IMG/VR virus record: IMGVR_UViG_3300006071_000054
Span: 1-32,851 of that record
Strand: one strand, 5' to 3'
DNA length: 32,851 nucleotides
Source: a virus
Shown: positions 1-5,018 of the stretch, in pieces
Position numbering within the stretch: position 1 is the stretch's first letter
Layout of the letters: the number at the start of each line of letters is the position of its first letter
Position numbers and translations under genes: made by a program
Notes under the pieces: model-generated
What the model was told of the DNA's origin: nothing
Database searches by the model: none
The model's input: only the letters and a program-made list of their open reading frames with translations

Positions 1-119
1 GTCAAATAAAAGTAACAGATCTTTTGTATGTTCCTGATCTACAGAATTTCAATGTTGCTGTAAAAACTGATCCAGCAAAGTTAGAAGCGTATATAAATAA
101 AGTTTGCCGAGGTCGTTGA
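1..119 (+). CDS. C-terminal fragment of an unidentified protein (5' end outside window)
   Basis: A reading frame open from the left edge (first whole codon at base 3) runs to TGA at 117-119 and encodes 38 residues beginning QIKVTDLLYVP and ending NKVCRGR. The composition looks like real protein, but the fragment is too short to assign to a family. Its last codons contain a TATAAATA late-promoter motif (92-99) and probably overlap the 5' end of the tmRNA acceptor piece by about 15 bases. It could be a genuine gene end or chance openness; the upstream sequence would decide. Confidence 0.5.
   Translation, partial: QIKVTDLLYVPDLQNFNVAVKTDPAKLEAYINKVCRGR
92..99 (+). promoter_or_regulatory. T4-type late promoter (TATAAATA) for the tmRNA
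   Basis: An exact match to the T4 late-promoter box lies at 92-99. In T4 the box covers about -13 to -6, so transcription should start near 105-106. That is where the tmRNA acceptor piece, as judged from its pairing, begins. The phage also encodes gp33, the late co-activator, so the motif is likely functional. It lies inside the last codons of the truncated upstream frame. Confidence 0.65.
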
Positions 120-172
120 GAGGAATAGAATAAGCATGCAGGACTCGGGGGCAGTACCCGACTGGTCCACCA

Positions 173-234
173 TAAGAACATTCGCATAAAACCGATCCGG
201 GATACGGAAACAGGCAAACCGAGTGTTCTTAATT
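173..234 (+). other. intervening segment between tmRNA acceptor and coding pieces
   Basis: This 62-base stretch separates the acceptor CCA (170-172) from the first base of the coding piece (235). Its ends are complementary over 8 bp (TAAGAACA at 173-180 with TGTTCTTA at 224-231). The acceptor stem would therefore continue as a long hairpin in the precursor, interrupted only by ACCA opposite ATT. This is the shape expected for a precursor cut by RNase P before 235 and trimmed after the CCA, leaving two RNA pieces. No reading frame is evident in it. Confidence 0.8.
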
Positions 235-297
235 GGGCCAGAAATAGAATCGACTGGTGTAGTAAAGGTTCAAGGAGACCAAAGGCGAATGTTAGGT

Positions 298-339
298 GCC
301 AACGATAATGCACCATTTGAGTTCGCTGTAGCAGCGTAA
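298..339 (+). other. tmRNA tag reading frame (ANDNAPFEFAVAA-stop)
   Basis: Starting at the resume codon GCC (298-300), the frame reads Ala-Asn-Asp-Asn-Ala-Pro-Phe-Glu-Phe-Ala-Val-Ala-Ala and ends at TAA (337-339). With the alanine carried on the tRNA-like end, the tag added to stalled proteins would be AANDNAPFEFAVAA. The ANDN start and AVAA end match alphaproteobacterial SsrA tags, whose hydrophobic C-terminus is recognised by ClpXP. The central APFE segment looks phage-specific, though I cannot compare it with a host copy. Confidence 0.93.
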
Positions 340-399
340 TTCATTGGGTGGGCCACCAGCCTCGAAACAGAAATGGTGGCAATTATAAAGGAAAGCAAA

Positions 400-540
400 A
401 TGAAAATAACTAAGACACAAAAAATCATTCTTGAATTCTACAAGTCAATCATCGATGATAAGCCAAAGAAACAGAAGAAACTCTGGGATAAGATAACCAA
501 AAAGAGTTTTAATTGTAAGAAAACACACGCTATAAAGTGA
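400..540 (+). CDS. small lysine-rich hypothetical protein (46 aa)
   Basis: An ATG at 400 opens a 46-residue frame beginning MKITKTQKIILEF and ending at TGA 538-540. An AAAGGAAAG ribosome-binding site lies 7-13 bases upstream of the start, which supports translation. The protein is very basic (about a third lysine), has one tryptophan and one cysteine, and carries no motif I recognise. It lies directly after the tmRNA and 7 bases before the next gene, so it is probably co-transcribed with both. It may bind nucleic acid, judging only from its charge. Confidence 0.65.
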   Translation: MKITKTQKIILEFYKSIIDDKPKKQKKLWDKITKKSFNCKKTHAIK

Positions 541-547
541 GTATATT

Positions 548-1318
548 ATGTTTTCATTCTTTCATAGAACAGCTGCTCTGCATGTGGATGCATTTACGTC
601 TAATAGAGCAGCATATGAAGTAACACCTATTGTTAATTCATACAAGGCTATGCCTAAGTGGATGGATGAAGTACCAAAGACTACTCAGAAATATGGTTAT
701 AACCATCTTGGTAATATAGTTAATGCTTCAAGGAGAAGCATAAGAACATGTCCTGGTTTTATAGATCTATATCGTAAGGGATTTATCTTAGAGACCTGGG
801 CAGATTTTGTAGTTGATGTTAGGTCTGATAAATTCTCCTACCACTTTACTAATGGCCCAGAGCCAGCGATCTTTCCACCTGACGTAGATATCCTTCCAGG
901 ATTTGAGCGTCATTTTATTATGAAGCTCGGTAGCCCTTGGATGATTAAGACAGAAGAGAGAATACCTTTTATAGCATTGGGCACTGAGTGGTCATTAGAA
1001 CATATTGATGCTAAGATTATACCTGGGTCTATAACATTTAAAGAACATAATGCTACTAATGTATTCTTAGTATTCAAAAGACCAGAACCAGGTAATGAAT
1101 ATCAGTTAAAGATACCTATTGGAGAGCCTCTTCAGCAGTTTGTGCCTTTAACAGAAAGAAAAGTTAAGGTACATACTCATTTAGTATCGCCTGAAGAGAT
1201 GCAAAGGATGATTATTCCAGGTAAGACTTCTGTTCATGGTTGGAGAAAGATTGCTTCTCTTGTAAGAAGAAATGAAAATCGCTCTAAGATGAAATGCCCC
1301 TTTACTTCTTCTGAGTAA
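548..1318 (+). CDS. conserved phage-type protein of unknown function (256 aa)
   Basis: I cannot assign a function. The protein is soluble, with no signal peptide or membrane segment. It is rich in aromatic residues and prolines in the first two thirds (CPGFIDLY, WADFVVDV, HFIMKLGSPWMIKT) and basic near the C-terminus. Its layout, with a CPGF motif, an xxWADxxV strand and a repeated strand/proline pattern, resembles hypothetical proteins I associate with marine T4-like phages; this is recollection rather than a search result. It starts at ATG 548, seven bases after the small gene before it, and ends just upstream of tRNA-Arg. The last 20 residues are basic with several serines and look disordered. 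Confidence 0.8.
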   Translation: MFSFFHRTAALHVDAFTSNRAAYEVTPIVNSYKAMPKWMDEVPKTTQKYGYNHLGNIVNASRRSIRTCPGFIDLYRKGFILETWADFVVDVRSDKFSYHFTNGPEPAIFPPDVDILPGFERHFIMKLGSPWMIKTEERIPFIALGTEWSLEHIDAKIIPGSITFKEHNATNVFLVFKRPEPGNEYQLKIPIGEPLQQFVPLTERKVKVHTHLVSPEEMQRMIIPGKTSVHGWRKIASLVRRNENRSKMKCPFTSSE

Positions 1319-1338
1319 TAGGGTATTATAATAATATT

Positions 1339-1415
1339 GGTTCCGTAGCTCAACAGGATAGAGCAACTGCCTTCTAAGCAGTAGGTTGGATGTTCGAGTC
1401 ATCCCGGGATCGCCA
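1339..1415 (+). tRNA. tRNA-Arg (anticodon UCU)
   Basis: A full cloverleaf can be drawn. The acceptor stem pairs GGTTCCG with CGGGATC (two wobbles). The D-stem is GCTC/GAGC, and the anticodon stem ACTGC/GCAGT closes the loop CTTCTAA, with anticodon TCT at 1373-1375. The T-stem is GGATG/CATCC with loop TTCGAGT. The CCA end is encoded (1413-1415). It reads AGA codons, which dominate arginine usage in the phage genes around it and are usually scarce in GC-rich alphaproteobacteria, so it likely supplements the host. It lies between two protein genes, 20 bases after the preceding stop. Confidence 0.95.
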
Positions 1416-1432
1416 CTATTAAAGGAAGAAAG

Positions 1433-1999
1433 ATGATTTTATACGATAATCTATTAAGCCAAGAGCTATCAGATGATTTGTTAAAGACTCTTTCTGGTCC
1501 TTTCTTTCCTTGGTATTACACACCCTTCACAGCATACAGTAAGCAGTTTGCAACAGAGAACACCAGAGATGTTCCTCAGTTCACACATGGATTCTATGCA
1601 AATAGTCATATAAATTCCAAATATTTTAATATGGTTATTCCTATTATGGATCTCTTACCTAAAGAATATAACAAGAATAATTTAGTAAGAGCAAAGGCAA
1701 ATCTTATCTACAAGAATTCAATGTATCCTATGGGGTGTCATAATACTCCTCATGCTGATATGCCAGATATGGATACAACTTCCCTTGTATATTATGTTAA
1801 TGATTCCGACGGAGATACTGTCTTTTTTCAGGAGACACCAGATACGTTCAATGGTGTAGTAACAGAGACTCTTAGAAATAAACCAAAAAAGAATCAGGCA
1901 GTATTGTTCAATTCTAAACATCTACATACGAGCGTACCTCCAAGAGAAAACGATATCCGTATAATTATAAACTTTGTGTTTAACAATGAGGAAGTATAA
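1433..1999 (+). CDS. 2-oxoglutarate/Fe(II)-dependent oxygenase-like protein (188 aa)
   Basis: The protein shows the prolyl-hydroxylase-type oxygenase signature. The metal-binding H-x-D is His107-Ala-Asp109 (in NTPHADMPD), the distal histidine is likely His165 (KHLHTS), and Arg176 (NDIRIIINF) would bind 2-oxoglutarate. The strand before the distal histidine (QAVLFNS) and the YYVND strand after the HxD fit the double-stranded beta-helix fold. Such enzymes hydroxylate proteins, nucleobases or small molecules; the substrate is unknown. Similar genes are common in marine T4-like phages. The start ATG at 1433 follows AAAGGAAG. It is only distantly related to the oxygenase pair at 3868-4945, which uses an HRH rather than an HAD arrangement. 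Confidence 0.8.
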   Translation: MILYDNLLSQELSDDLLKTLSGPFFPWYYTPFTAYSKQFATENTRDVPQFTHGFYANSHINSKYFNMVIPIMDLLPKEYNKNNLVRAKANLIYKNSMYPMGCHNTPHADMPDMDTTSLVYYVNDSDGDTVFFQETPDTFNGVVTETLRNKPKKNQAVLFNSKHLHTSVPPRENDIRIIINFVFNNEEV

Positions 2000-2000
2000 G

Positions 2001-2405
2001 ATGAAAAAGTTTATGATTGCTGCAGCTGTTGTTCTATTATCAACTCCAGCAATGGCTAAATTTGATATCATAATCTCCAAGACACATCAGTCTATGACTG
2101 TTTATGAGGATGGTAATCTGGTTGATGTTTGGTTTGTTTCTACTGCTCGTAGAGGTTATTCAACCCCTTCTGGCACTTTCCATCCTTATTCCTATCAACC
2201 CATGCACTACTCAAAGAAGTTCGACAATGCGCCAATGCCACACTCTATTTTCTTTTCTGGTGGATATGCTATCCATGCTACTCCTCATACAGTTAATTTG
2301 GGGCGTCCTGCTTCTCATGGTTGCGTTCGTCTCCATCCAACTCATGCCGCAGAACTTTACACTATGACGAAAGGACAACCAACAACAATCCGAATAACGG
2401 AGTAA
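2001..2405 (+). CDS. exported L,D-transpeptidase (YkuD-type), 134 aa
   Basis: L,D-transpeptidases form 3-3 cross-links in peptidoglycan or attach proteins to it, working in the periplasm. The catalytic motif is present: His92 (YAIHATP) followed by Ser105-His106-Gly107-Cys108-Val-Arg110, where Cys108 is the nucleophile. The N-terminus MKKFMIAAAVVLLSTPAMA is a clear Sec signal peptide, with cleavage expected after Ala19. I chose ATG 2001 rather than the in-frame ATG at 1974 because it puts the signal peptide at the N-terminus and avoids a 26-base overlap with the oxygenase gene. The protein is essentially a bare catalytic domain. In a phage it could remodel the wall, protect it from premature lysis, or act in wall opening. 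Confidence 0.87.
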   Translation: MKKFMIAAAVVLLSTPAMAKFDIIISKTHQSMTVYEDGNLVDVWFVSTARRGYSTPSGTFHPYSYQPMHYSKKFDNAPMPHSIFFSGGYAIHATPHTVNLGRPASHGCVRLHPTHAAELYTMTKGQPTTIRITE

Positions 2406-2408
2406 CAA

Positions 2409-2597
2409 ATGAAAAATTCGTCTTCCTACTCTTATTCTCATGCATATGCTGTTAGATGGGCTCTTGAAATCGAACTAAGCAGATTAAGGATTTTTGAGGA
2501 TAGGCAGGAGATGTTTAGAGTGATAAATTATTTTGAAGAGCGAATAGCTGAATTGAAGGAAGAAGAAGCATTATGTTTAAAGGCTCAAGTTTCGTAG
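2409..2597 (+). CDS. small hypothetical protein (62 aa)
   Basis: A short frame starting at ATG 2409, three bases after the L,D-transpeptidase stop, with the serine/tyrosine-rich start MKNSSSYSYSHAYAV followed by a charged helix predicted to be amphipathic (residues 16-58). No known motif. Its 3' end overlaps the gp33 frame by 25 bases, and its GGAAGAAG codons provide the ribosome-binding site for gp33, so the two are likely translationally coupled. Confidence 0.7.
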   Translation: MKNSSSYSYSHAYAVRWALEIELSRLRIFEDRQEMFRVINYFEERIAELKEEEALCLKAQVS

Positions 2598-2791
2598 AAG
2601 AGGTAGAAAAGCTCTGTCGGACTAAGAACATCGAGTATATCGATGCAGTGGTCTTCTGGTGTGAAAAGAATAATCTGGAAATTGAGACAGCCGCCTACTG
2701 GATCAAAAAAGACCCTGTTATGAGGTCTAAGATTCAGTTCGAGGCAGAGAATCTCAATGTCCTAAAACGAGGTGCTCGTCTGCCGGTATAA
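2573..2791 (+). CDS. 33: gp33-like late-transcription co-activator (72 aa)
   Basis: T4 gp33 bridges the host RNA polymerase beta-flap to the sliding clamp and permits activated transcription from TATAAATA late promoters. The helical core here (VEEVEKLCRTKNIEYIDAVV, then EIETAAYWIKK, then the EAENLNVLKR end) follows the T4 gp33 pattern of a helix with YxxA followed by an xxExxA helix and a short C-terminal xNLL-like tail. It is shorter than T4 gp33 (112 aa), lacking the N-terminal extension, as seen in gp33 of marine relatives. The position beside gp59 and gp32 matches T4. The stop codon lies within the next late promoter (TATAAATA 2787-2794). Confidence 0.75.
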   Translation: MFKGSSFVEEVEKLCRTKNIEYIDAVVFWCEKNNLEIETAAYWIKKDPVMRSKIQFEAENLNVLKRGARLPV

Positions 2792-2794
2792 ATA
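2787..2794 (+). promoter_or_regulatory. T4-type late promoter (TATAAATA) upstream of SprT-like gene
   Basis: An exact TATAAATA overlaps the last two codons of the gp33 gene. Expected transcription start is near 2800. A transcript starting there would lack room for a ribosome-binding site before the ATG at 2797 but would carry GGAGG (2813-2817) ahead of the ATG at 2824, which decides the start of the next gene. Confidence 0.6.
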
Positions 2795-2823
2795 GAATGC
2801 ACCCTAAGATATGGAGGCCAGCT

Positions 2824-3300
2824 ATGCTCATACAGACTGTTGGTAAACCGAACCATATATCTTTAAAGATGGCCAAAGAGGCCACGAGGTTCTACGCAGA
2901 ATATCTTATGCCAAAGATATACGATAAAGTGTTCGTTACTTTGGAGTTTAAGAAGTTTCAAAGAGGAAATAATGATTATGCCTACTGCGATGCTATTGAC
3001 GATGGCGAGCAACGTAAGAGAGATTTTGTCATAACATTGGATGCTCGTCTTAATAAGAAAGAGACCCTATTGGCTCTTGCGCATGAGATGGTGCATGTGA
3101 AGCAATATGCCAAAGGGGAGTTAAAGGATCTATTTCGCCCAACCAGAATGGTTCGATGGCAGGGAGAAAGATTTGATCCTGAGGATATGGATTATTGGGA
3201 ATTGCCTTATGAGATCGAGGCGTATGGCCGTGAAAAAGGTCTATATGTGAAGTTTATGACACATTTGGATGAAAAGATAAATGGGTATATCAGCGTTTGA
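2824..3300 (+). CDS. SprT-like zinc metalloprotease (158 aa)
   Basis: The HExxH zinc-protease motif is plain: His87-Glu88-Met-Val-His91 (LAHEMVHVKQY). A conserved downstream LPYEIEAY segment (residues 127-134) probably supplies the third ligand. SprT/Spartan proteins cut DNA-bound or cross-linked proteins; phage versions occur in many T4-like genomes, but their role is not known. I place the start at ATG 2824 because GGAGG lies 6 bases upstream and because a transcript from the 2787 promoter could not translate from the in-frame ATG at 2797. The gene overlaps gp59 by 20 bases, which suggests coupling to replication or repair. Confidence 0.82.
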   Translation: MLIQTVGKPNHISLKMAKEATRFYAEYLMPKIYDKVFVTLEFKKFQRGNNDYAYCDAIDDGEQRKRDFVITLDARLNKKETLLALAHEMVHVKQYAKGELKDLFRPTRMVRWQGERFDPEDMDYWELPYEIEAYGREKGLYVKFMTHLDEKINGYISV

Positions 3301-3868
3301 TGCTTATAGAGAATATGTGGCACTGAAGAACCACTTTACAAAACCTAATTATGACTATATAAAGTATAACGGAAAAACAGGTCTAAAGGTTGACTCTTTT
3401 AATAAGAGGAAAGACAAGCTGTTTTTCGAGAAACTAGCTAAGAAGGATAACGTCCATGAGTTTCTTGTTGCTAACCTTTCTGGTAACCCTAAGTTATGGA
3501 TACGCGATCTCGCGTACTCCGAAACTGCAGAGAATACCTATCAGAGTTGGAAAAAGAAGACACAATCGCTAACATATAATTTTAAGAACGAGGTTGAAGA
3601 GCATCTATATAAGCCCTTCAACTTCAACTTTGTTGTTAAACCAGGCGAGCACCCATTATTGATGAAAGCCTATCTAGCAGGTAGACTGTCTTTTGAGACA
3701 TTTTGTATTATGTTAGAACTCACTAAATCAATTGCCTCATGGGACTCTAAGATGGAGTATGATCCTATTTGGCAGGATCTATCTAATAAAGTTAAGAAAT
3801 ATACCCCTTTCATAAAATATGATAAAGACAAGTTCAGAAAGATAGTGATTGATTTATACGGTGATTGA
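3281..3868 (+). CDS. 59: gp59-like loader of the replicative helicase (195 aa)
   Basis: T4 gp59 binds forked DNA covered by gp32 and loads the gp41 helicase. The N-terminal part matches the family closely: AYREYVALKNHF, then YDYIKYNGKTGLKVDSFNKR, then KDKLFFEKLAKK (about residues 8-55). The rest is all-helical with SFETFCIMLEL (residues 136-146) resembling T4 ISFETFILLD. The length compares with 217 aa in T4. It starts inside the end of the SprT-like gene and ends in a TGATG overlap with the next gene. The separation of gp59 from gp32 by two oxygenase genes is an insertion relative to the T4 order. Confidence 0.88.
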   Translation: MGISAFDAYREYVALKNHFTKPNYDYIKYNGKTGLKVDSFNKRKDKLFFEKLAKKDNVHEFLVANLSGNPKLWIRDLAYSETAENTYQSWKKKTQSLTYNFKNEVEEHLYKPFNFNFVVKPGEHPLLMKAYLAGRLSFETFCIMLELTKSIASWDSKMEYDPIWQDLSNKVKKYTPFIKYDKDKFRKIVIDLYGD

Positions 3869-4386
3869 TGTTTAAAGTTATGCCTATTAAAGAGCATTAT
3901 GAGATCAAGGATCAACTCCTTGAGATTATAGAAAGACAGAATACAACCCCCACAAAATTCGAGAGAGAACAGGTATCCAGAACTGACTGGCACGTTGACC
4001 GTGCACAGATAAGAGAATATTTTAAATTTATATTTCCTATAGTATATCCTTACATGCATCAACTAATGGAGGATGCATTTAACAAGGATGAAAAGATTTA
4101 TGACATCGATCATATTAAGATCAGTAGTTATAGAATGAACCGATATGAAAAGAGTGATTATCATGGCTGGCATAGGCATCCAAACTCATCTTGGCATTTC
4201 ATTTATTATGTCGAGTTACCTGAAGGAGCTCCTGGTACTGAGATACAAATTCCTTTCACGAACGAGCGTGTTAGACCAGATGTAAAAGAGGGCGATCTAT
4301 TAATGAGTCCTTCATGTTTTCTTCATAGAGGACCACCTAATGACTCTAAAGGCAGAAAAACAATTATCGTTATGAATACTAATTAA
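3868..4386 (+). CDS. 2OG/Fe(II) oxygenase-like protein, first copy of a tandem pair (172 aa)
   Basis: The core motif WHRHPNSSWHFIYYVELP (residues 101-118) followed by a DVKEGDLLMSPS strand and a distal His153 plus Arg163 fits the double-stranded beta-helix oxygenases found in many phages. Likely metal ligands are His102 or His104 and His153, and Arg163 would hold 2-oxoglutarate. The substrate is unknown. ATG 3868 overlaps the gp59 stop as TGATG, so translation is probably coupled. The gene directly downstream is a diverged duplicate with the same layout. Together they lie between the helicase loader and gp32, hinting at expression with replication genes, though not necessarily a replication role. 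Confidence 0.75.
   Translation: MFKVMPIKEHYEIKDQLLEIIERQNTTPTKFEREQVSRTDWHVDRAQIREYFKFIFPIVYPYMHQLMEDAFNKDEKIYDIDHIKISSYRMNRYEKSDYHGWHRHPNSSWHFIYYVELPEGAPGTEIQIPFTNERVRPDVKEGDLLMSPSCFLHRGPPNDSKGRKTIIVMNTN
4167..4199 (+). repeat. 33-bp perfect direct repeat, copy 1 (second copy 4726-4758)
   Basis: The bases beginning CTGGCATAGG and ending TTGGCATTT at 4167-4199 recur exactly at 4726-4758. Each copy encodes the metal-binding WHRHPNSSWHF motif of the two oxygenase genes. Flanking sequence differs, so this stretch is much better conserved than its surroundings. Confidence 0.9.
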
Positions 4387-4423
4387 ATTTTGCTTGACTT
4401 TTGGTTTGCTTAGAGGTAATATA

Positions 4424-4945
4424 ATGAAAGAGTTGATAAAGTCAGTTTCTATTAAAGAACATGATAGCATAAAGCAAGAACTGTTAGAAGTTTTAGCAAG
4501 GCAGAATTCGTCTCCTTATTGGATTAATGATGGATGGTATGTTCATAATACGGACTGGTTAGTTGATGCAGGTAAACCAAGAGAATATTGTAAATTCTTA
4601 TATCCTATATTAGCACCTTATATTCATAAAATGTTAATAGAGTCGTATGGGCCAGATTATGAAAACACTACATTTAAAATGATAAATTGTCATTTTAATC
4701 AATATCACAAAGGAGAGTATCATAACTGGCATAGGCATCCAAACTCATCTTGGCATTTTATCTATTATGTGGAGCTTCCAAAAGATTCTCCTCCAACAGA
4801 AATAAGAATTCCGCTAACACAAGAAATTGTTAGTCCGGATGTAAAAGAGGGAGATATGTTAATGGCTCCTTCTCTGTTTTTCCATAGAAGCAAACCTAAT
4901 GCTTCTGTAGAAAGAAAGACCGCCATCGTCTTTAACTTCAGTTGA
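4424..4945 (+). CDS. 2OG/Fe(II) oxygenase-like protein, second copy of a tandem pair (173 aa)
   Basis: A paralogue of the preceding gene with the same order of motifs: SIKEHDSIKQELLEVLARQN at the N-terminus, TDWLVDAGKPREYCKFLYPI, then WHRHPNSSWHFIYYVELP (residues 102-119), DVKEGDMLMAPS, and a distal His154 and Arg164. All putative active-site residues are kept, so both copies could be active with different substrates. I chose ATG 4424, preceded by AGAGG, over the TTG at 4394 because the N-terminus then aligns with the first copy. The gap to the first copy is 37 bases. Divergence outside the core suggests an old duplication. Confidence 0.75.
   Translation: MKELIKSVSIKEHDSIKQELLEVLARQNSSPYWINDGWYVHNTDWLVDAGKPREYCKFLYPILAPYIHKMLIESYGPDYENTTFKMINCHFNQYHKGEYHNWHRHPNSSWHFIYYVELPKDSPPTEIRIPLTQEIVSPDVKEGDMLMAPSLFFHRSKPNASVERKTAIVFNFS
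4726..4758 (+). repeat. 33-bp perfect direct repeat, copy 2 (first copy 4167-4199)
   Basis: Second copy of the repeat, in the same reading frame of the second oxygenase. Recombination between copies would fuse the two genes in frame into one. Confidence 0.9.
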
Positions 4946-4951
4946 TGGTAA

Positions 4952-4959
4952 TATAAATA
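4952..4959 (+). promoter_or_regulatory. T4-type late promoter (TATAAATA) for gp32
   Basis: Exact TATAAATA in the intergenic region before gp32. Expected start is near 4965, the first base of a GGGC/GCCC stem. This gives a leader of roughly 54 bases before the gp32 start. Confidence 0.72.
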
Positions 4960-4962
4960 ACC

Positions 4963-4984
4963 ATGGGCGTTATACGTAGCCCAT
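4963..4984 (+). promoter_or_regulatory. hairpin in the gp32 leader, possible autoregulatory element
   Basis: ATGGGC (4963-4968) pairs with GCCCAT (4979-4984) around a 10-base loop. The remaining leader to the start codon is A/T-rich and looks unstructured, ending in TGGAGAAAA before ATG 5019. In T4 the gp32 mRNA has a 5' pseudoknot from which gp32 spreads over an unstructured leader to block its own translation. A stem followed by an open leader here suggests a comparable design, but I see no second pseudoknot helix. Confidence 0.45.
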
Positions 4985-5018
4985 ACAATCGTAATACATC
5001 GAAATATGGAGAAAATAT

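Larger units (their letters stand above)
105..380 (+). ncRNA. ssrA: two-piece, circularly permuted tmRNA (SsrA)
   Basis: tmRNA rescues stalled ribosomes by acting first as tRNA-Ala and then as a short mRNA that adds a degradation tag. Here the gene is permuted: the acceptor piece (about 105-172, ending CCA) precedes the coding piece (starting at 235). The acceptor stem pairs 235-241 (GGGCCAG) with 162-168 (CTGGTCC) over 7 bp, and the third pair is the G-U wobble that alanyl-tRNA synthetase recognises. The T-arm has a 5-bp stem 145-149/157-161 with loop GGCAGTA. Conserved tmRNA segments are TAAGCATGCAG (131-141) and GAATCGAC (247-254). The resume context is TTAGGT followed by GCC at 298. Candidate helix P2 joins 111-114 with 277-280 and 116-120 with 269-273; a local hairpin 267-270/277-280 would compete with it. 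A 7-bp hairpin, 352-358/374-380, lies after the tag. Outer ends are estimates. Permuted two-piece tmRNA is known from alphaproteobacteria and a few other lineages. Confidence 0.95.

Noticed and set aside
2-316. Open frame on the minus strand across the left edge
   Set aside because: It runs antisense through the tmRNA and its sequence has no family resemblance; the RNA structure explains the conservation there.
352-380. Post-tag hairpin considered as a Rho-independent terminator for the tmRNA
   Set aside because: It is followed by CAATTATAAAGG without a T-run; better explained as the 3' structure of the tmRNA coding piece.
1974-2000. Longer start for the L,D-transpeptidase at ATG 1974
   Set aside because: It would put nine residues before a perfect signal peptide and overlap the oxygenase gene with no ribosome-binding site of its own.
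2797-2823. Longer start for the SprT-like protease at ATG 2797
   Set aside because: No ribosome-binding site, and it lies at or before the expected start of the late transcript; GGAGG favours 2824.
4394-4425. Sigma70-like TTGACT and TATAAT pair upstream of the second oxygenase
   Set aside because: The spacing is 20 bases rather than about 17, and the -10 box overlaps the start codon, so it would not yield a translatable leader.
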